From Paramecium pentaurelia (lineage: Eukaryota > Ciliophora > Oligohymenophorea > Peniculida > Parameciidae): 64,000 nt of DNA. The notes below the pieces were generated by a model. It was not told the origin of the DNA. It was given only the letters and a program-made list of their open reading frames with translations, and ran no database searches. Positions 58,864 through 64,000 of the stretch are shown in pieces (within the stretch, counting starts at the first letter, position 1; each line of letters opens with the position of its first letter). The DNA lies in the NCBI GenBank assembly GCA_905183005.1, contig CAJJDO010000111.1, positions 66,942 through 130,941 of the forward strand, written 5' to 3'. The translations under genes and the position numbers were made by a program.

Positions 58864-60076
58864 ACAATATTATTAATATTAAAGTATTTATGTTATAGTA
58901 TTTATTACAATTTTGGCTAAGATGTATTTTACTTAAATTACAAATTATTATTATAATTTTATAATCTAACATATATTTAATGTAGCATAATTTATAAATA
59001 ATCTTCAATCTACTCAAAACCATTATTCATTAATTAAAAAATTATCACTTCTCTCACTTAAATTAAGAAATATATAAAAATAATATTTTCTAAAAATTCA
59101 TAATAATTTTGAGTATTTTGATACTCAAATTGATTTATAATAAAATAGTAAGTGGAATATCGTACTCTCTTTTATTTTATATTTTGAATTAAGTATTAGA
59201 TTATATTTTAACTATTTCAAATATTAAGATCTAAAAATAGTATTCTAAGAATTAATGATGAAAATGGATATCCACTTTTATATTGTTAAAAAATACTTTT
59301 TATATCAATATCAAAATAATAAAAGATCATTTAAAACACTCGATTAACAGAAAGTTTTAAACTATTTTAGATATAATGTAAATAAGAAATTATCATCGAT
59401 GATACATTTATGGAAATTAATTTTGTTATACTTCTTACATAAATTCCTGCATTTTGGTTTTGTATACATTAATCCTTTATTATAGATAGGCTTCTATAAT
59501 TTAAAAATATGAAGAAATTAGATGGATTAGAATTTCTCGGTTATAAGATCTTGATTGCAATGTTTAATATTTGTAAACATTTTCTTTGAGAGAATAGTGA
59601 TGTTATTAACAATTACATATAGAAATAATGATTAAGGTTTTGAATTTAGAGTAGACCACATTCATATAATACATATTGATTATGATCACTTAATTACTAT
59701 ACTTTTAAGTTTCATGATGAGAGAGAATATGAGAGATAAAAGAGAGCATGATATACTAAAGAGAGTATGATATATGAGAGAATATGACTAAGAAATTGAA
59801 TATAATGAATATAGATAGGAAGAGATAAATGTTTACTTTTATTTTGAAGATAGAAATAAAAGAGTATTTAAATTACTATTAGTAAAGTTAATAGGATTTC
59901 AAGGATTAGAACAAGTTAATTTGCTAATTATTAGAATGTTTAAAAATGGTAGGGCAGTATTAAACAAAGATGAATAATTGATAAGGATTTAAGTTGTGTA
60001 AGAGTTAGACTTTGAATAAATTGTTATTAAAATGATTGTAGAGTTTATTAACTATATAAATGAGAAAACATCTTGA
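58739..60076 (+). pseudogene. Long frame interrupted by three TGA codons
   Basis: One frame (offset from the channel gene, which it overlaps by 125 bp) starts ATG at 58739, runs 257 codons to TGA 59510-59512 (IEYLQHSLCNSIRQLENLEQ, YVIVFITILAKMYFT), and resumes in the same frame past two more TGA (about 59549 and 59768) to end at 60076. The last 100 codons are coding-like (NVYFYFEDRNKRVFKLLLVK, LNKDEQLIRIQVVQELDFEQ). It may be a dead gene with nonsense mutations, a gene with unsolved introns, or chance: in AT-rich DNA with one stop codon, such open frames are expected now and then. Confidence 0.25.
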
Positions 60077-60798
60077 AAATAAAAAAGCCATTTCAAATTG
60101 GATGATAAATAGTTTTATAACTTGTAAATAGTACATTATCGAAATTCAAATAATTAGTATTCACTAAGGATTATTATTTGATATATATAATACAGAGAAG
60201 CAAATACACTCAATTAAATATTATTCATTCTATTTATGTCAACATAATTTAAATTATTCAATTCATTTTGTACTTGATACAGAGTAATTTTTAAAAAAAC
60301 CCCTTTAGGTCACAAATTTAAGAGATGATGGCTTATCATAGAAATGGTCAAATGGATTGAAAAATTCAATTTAAAGGATTTAAAGAAATAAATAAAATAT
60401 ATTATGTCTTAAAAAGAATAAAATAGTTATGTTATAAAAAGTGAACGATATCATATCTAAATTCTAATACAAGTTTATTCATTCATTCATTCATTCAAAT
60501 GATTATTATTCAAATAATAAATATCAAAAAAATGAATGGATATAAAATAATAGATTTTAGTTAGGTTGTAGGATAGTAATTATATATAAAGAATGGAAGA
60601 CTTCCAGGAATAAAATTAGTAAGATATAGACTCTTATTGTTAGATTAAATTAATAAAAGTTCAATTTACATGATTTTTAAATTTAACATGAATATGAATT
60701 TATAAGAGTACCAATACTTTTTAGGATTTCTAGAATGGTGTTACAATTAGAGATTAGATTAATAATGAAATATACATCTCATACATTATTCATAGGGG
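60077..60798. other. Region upstream of the second channel gene
   Basis: AT-rich sequence with an (ATTC)5 microsatellite. From the ATG at 60534 a frame in phase with the channel runs about 78 codons (IIDFSQVVGQQLYIKNGRLP) to a TGA at about 60766; it could be an upstream exon if an unusually long intron removes the TGA, but that is not supported. Confidence 0.4.
60477..60496 (+). repeat. (ATTC)5 microsatellite
   Basis: Five perfect tandem ATTC units in non-coding sequence 300 bp upstream of the second channel gene. Confidence 0.95.
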
Positions 60799-63508
60799 AT
60801 GTATGAGTTAAGATTTGGATTGTTAATCAAATAATATCATAAATTATTGAAGAAGGAAGAATGTGATTTTGATTTGAATAATTTATTTAATATGTAAGAT
60901 AAAATGCTTGTTAGTAATACAGGAATTAAGCTATTTACTGATGGGAATCAGACAGAGGGAGTGCCTTTTCGATAATAAGTCTAAGGGTAATCTTCAGGAG
61001 GTGAATCATTAATGATGTACTAGAAGATACTCACTCAAAAATAAGAACGTAAAACTCACTATGTATAATAATTTTGCAACAATCTTAAATCGCAATCGAA
61101 TAAATTTGGAGTTATTCCTGAAGATAATTTATCGTTTATTGGAGACAAAACCTCATATCGAAATTCCAATACAATTAATATCAGACTTATGCATAAAAAC
61201 TTTTCATTACAATTAGAATTGAAGTTTTTTGAGAAGATTAAACAGTTTTTTTCAAAATATTTGAACTTGCTAATTTAAAGTCTTAAAAGAATAGAGTTAT
61301 TTCAACCAGAATCATCTATAAAGTTGATATGGGATTCAGCATCATTGGTTTCAAGATTATATTTTTTATTTCTAATACCCTTAGATATTGCATGGAGTAA
61401 ATATTCATTTATGTTTGATATGTATAATTTAACATCCTTTATATTTTAAATGGTTCTTTTAGGAGATTTGATAGTAGGTCTAAATACTGCATTCTATAAA
61501 TAAGGACAATTAGTGACAGATAGAAAATAGATTGTTTATCATAACTTTTAAAAATGTTTTGGTTTAGAATGGACTTCAACAATATAATTACTGGTCTATT
61601 AGATACTAACTCAGGATCCAATGATAACCTAATATATCAAAGACTACAAAATATATCTTACACTTGTGACCTTCTTAGTTCATTACAGTACTATACAAGA
61701 ATGTTTGGAATATTATGAAGAAGGACTTAACCTTAGTAAAAAAGCATCATCCATTATTGAACTTATTAAACTGATCGCAGTTTTATTTTTTATAATACAT
61801 ATGTTTTCATGCTTTTGGTTTTGGGTAAAACAATTATTGATTCTAGGTCGGTGATTATAGTCATAACAATTATGGAGTGAGTTGGTTAGAGAATATTGTT
61901 GATTAAGATTGGGAAATCTAATATTTATCATCAGTATATTATTCAACAGTTACAATGTTTACAATTGGATACGGTGATGTTTTACCATAAAGTAATTTAG
62001 AAAGAATTGTTTGTTGTTTATTCATTATTATGGCAAGTTTACAATTACCTTATAGTATCAATACAGTTGGAGCTATCATTTCCAAAATTAGTGAATATGG
62101 AGAAGATAAGAAACGTAAATTGAGAATCATCAATTCATATATGCAAAAGAAAAGAATCCCATTTCAATTATAAAGTGAAATTCGTTAATATTTAAACTAT
62201 TATTGGTAATTAAATAAAGAAAAAGATGCAGAAGAGGCTGAATAGATGATAAATCAATTATCTGAGAATTTAAAAGAAAGATTAACCTAAGAATCAAATT
62301 CTGTTATTTTGAATTAATGTGCTTTATTTCGATATCGATTTACACCAGCCTTTAAAAGAGAACTTATCAAATCATTAAAGACTAAGATATTAGCACCTGA
62401 AACTATTGTTGGTGATAAAAAAGAATTAGTTTATATAGAATCTGGAATTATAGATATGTATGGAGATTAATAATGTAATCTAAAATTATAATCTTTCCAT
62501 GCTAATCAAACTATAGGTCTTATTCCTTTTATAACTGGCAAATTATAACCTGAAACTTATAAGAGTCAAGGTTTTTGTTTGCTTATGACATTATCACATA
62601 GAAAATTCAAAAAAGCATTAAAAGATTTCCCAAATGATTATGAAATCTATTGTCAAATGAAGGACTATTTATTATTTAATGGAAATGAAACTACTATATT
62701 CCCAAGGAAATGTTATGCTTGTTAAAGTTCTAAACATTATTCACATGAATGTCCAGTGGTTCATTATGTACCTGACAGAGAAAAAATAATAAAAAAACAT
62801 ACAATTTCTACATTCTAATAAAGAAAACTAATACCACGTTAAGAATAGAAAAGAAATAGATATCCTTCAAGGAAAGTGTCCTAATAGTCTCTAATTAGGG
62901 CCTCATTTATTGTGCAATAGGAAAATTAGAACATTGTTAGATTATATGATATACCATACATAATTGAGGAAGAAGCTAAAGTTCATAGTTTGGATTCCTA
63001 TAACAGTATCAAGAAAAAACCTAAGCAAAATGAAGAGACAAGGAAAAAATTAATGGCTAAATTTAAACACTTAGTGAAGAAGATTACACTTATTGATAAA
63101 TATTATCCACAATTTCTTATGATAGTGTTAAAGAAATTTAGACATAATTAAAATTATTTTAGTTAATAATCACAATTGAAATAATTATAATTAAGATATG
63201 ATCATATTAAATAATTAACAAAAGTGGATCCTAAATTACTTAATGATATAGATGATGTTATAAGAATAAATTCAGAATATGATTTGTGTTAAAATACAGA
63301 ATTCGAAAGTCCTAAAAATTTCATGCATTATAATCCTAAATTTAATTTTAATAATATTAAATTGAAAATAGACAAGGCTAAGATGAGAATCTTGAATGAA
63401 TTCCAACGATATTGTTTACATCCTGCTCTAATTATGCGAAAATTCCATTCAACTAAAACATCTTAAGATCTAATAACTTATAAAAGGAGGAAGAATGTAT
63501 TTTTATGA
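60799..63508 (+). CDS. Second cyclic-nucleotide-gated-type K+ channel (tandem paralogue)
   Basis: The 895-aa protein has a single 22-nt intron (61825-61846). Helices begin at LIWDSASLVSRLYFLFLIPL; S5 is LIKLIAVLFFIIHMFSCFWF, interrupted after the Trp by the intron. The pore is STVTMFTIGYGDVLPQ. The C-linker (EDKKRKLRIINSYMQKK), a degenerate cNMP-binding domain and a Cys/His cluster (CYACQSSKHYSHECP) match the first channel position for position, and a long basic tail follows. It is a tandem duplicate of the upstream gene, with the separating region occupied by a broken frame. The start at 60799 is the first in-frame ATG after a TGA; the exon sum is a multiple of three. Confidence 0.9.
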
Positions 63509-63553
63509 GTTAATAAATTATTCATAATTATGATGATTAATGGTGATATAATT

Positions 63554-64000
63554 TCATTTTAGATTTTATCTAATCTAGTTGAAAGAAAAGATACTGTCAT
63601 CATCTTCATAATCAAAATCTGATTCATTTGAATTTGTTTCTGAAAAACTTGTACTTGAATTCTAATTTATGACATATGGATCTGATGCTTCAGCCATACT
63701 TTCAATAGCTGATTCATCAACTCCTCTTCTCATTCTAAAGTTTCCTCCTTCTCCCCATTGATTTCCCCAACTATTTTATAACATCCAAAACTTAACGCCA
63801 TCTTCTTCTCCCCAACCATAACATAAAACAGAATGATCAACTTTTTCCTATTTATAAATATTATTTTGAATACCCATTCAGCATAATCATTAGTTTCTGC
63901 CTTTGAATGATAAATACCAGATTCATAATACATGAAATCATAAGATGGTTCAAAACTTAAAACAACAGGACCATTCTTCATCACTTCTGCCATTATAACT
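63554..64000 (-). CDS. Papain-family protease, cathepsin C-like (3' part; gene runs off the window)
   Basis: The C-terminal about 140 residues, with one 26-nt intron (63848-63873). The sequence MKNGPVVLSFEPSYDFMYYE and GIYHS is followed by VDHSVLCYGWGEEDGVKFWM (active-site His) and QNSWGNQWGEGGNFRMRRG (active-site Asn), the order and spacing of papain-type C1 proteases. The FEPSYDFMYYESGIYHS part and the R-R-G end resemble cathepsin C (dipeptidyl peptidase I). An acidic Ser/Asn-rich tail (NESDFDYEDDDS) extends beyond the usual end. The catalytic Cys and the signal/prodomain lie outside the window. Lysosomal or phagosomal role inferred. Confidence 0.88.

Noticed and set aside
59720..59795. Purine-rich GAGAG/ATATGAG repeats
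   Set aside because: Imperfect, short and within a region already judged to be a broken frame; no regular unit length.
1..64000. TGA read as a sense codon
   Set aside because: Conserved genes (Rpn6, NSA2, DRC4, PP2A-A, LITAF) all end at TGA at the family length, and in-frame TGA otherwise falls in introns or decayed regions.
1..64000. CRISPR arrays, tRNA/rRNA genes, insertion sequences
   Set aside because: No spaced direct repeats, cloverleaf-like genes, transposase motifs or terminal repeats were found on reading; the organism is a eukaryote.

Overview
This window is ciliate macronuclear DNA, most likely from Paramecium or a close relative. Three observations support this. (1) Long, homologous, coiled-coil or domain-bearing frames appear only when TAA and TAG are read as Gln and TGA is the sole stop. 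Checks include NSA2 (259 aa), DRC4/GAS8 (473 aa), Rpn6 (420 aa) and the PP2A A subunit (591 aa), all of which come out at their family length. (2) Nearly every gene carries tiny GT..AG introns of 20-31 nt. (3) The DNA is very AT-rich and gene-dense, about one gene per 1.4 kb on both strands, with spacers often under 100 bp. The species cannot be fixed from the sequence alone. A minority of introns end in AAG, GAG or CAG rather than TAG.

Layout. 0-10 kb: an EF-hand protein, an STPGR-repeat protein, a coiled-coil protein, a SANT/Myb protein, a decayed FYVE-like gene, a CCT-motif protein, proteasome lid subunit Rpn6 and a second decayed membrane-protein gene. 10-16 kb: a LITAF protein, a Ser/Thr kinase, a secreted Cys-rich protein, a short-chain dehydrogenase, a coiled-coil protein, a type I membrane protein and an Alba protein. 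16-30 kb: a large tandem-FHA protein with a repeated MQESVYF motif, a coiled-coil protein, an SLC44/CTL transporter, two secreted proteins and two tandem Rab-like proteins with degenerate GTPase motifs. 30-41 kb: a multi-exon membrane protein, an EF-hand kinase, a SUN-domain protein, a cold-shock-domain protein and a glycogen-branching-enzyme homologue that lacks its catalytic acids. 41-55 kb: PP2A scaffold subunit, SPFH protein, SCP/FCP1-type phosphatase, a membrane protein and the ribosome-biogenesis factor NSA2. 54-64 kb: ciliary DRC4/GAS8, two tandem cyclic-nucleotide-gated-type K+ channels and the 3' end of a cathepsin C-like protease.

There are no operons. Neighbours are unrelated housekeeping, ciliary, secretory and signalling genes, apart from two local duplications (the Rab-like pair and the K+ channel pair). 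No tRNA, rRNA, CRISPR or transposon was recognised. Exon-intron models were built by eye. For most genes total exon length was checked to be a multiple of three; genes where frames could not be joined are marked.
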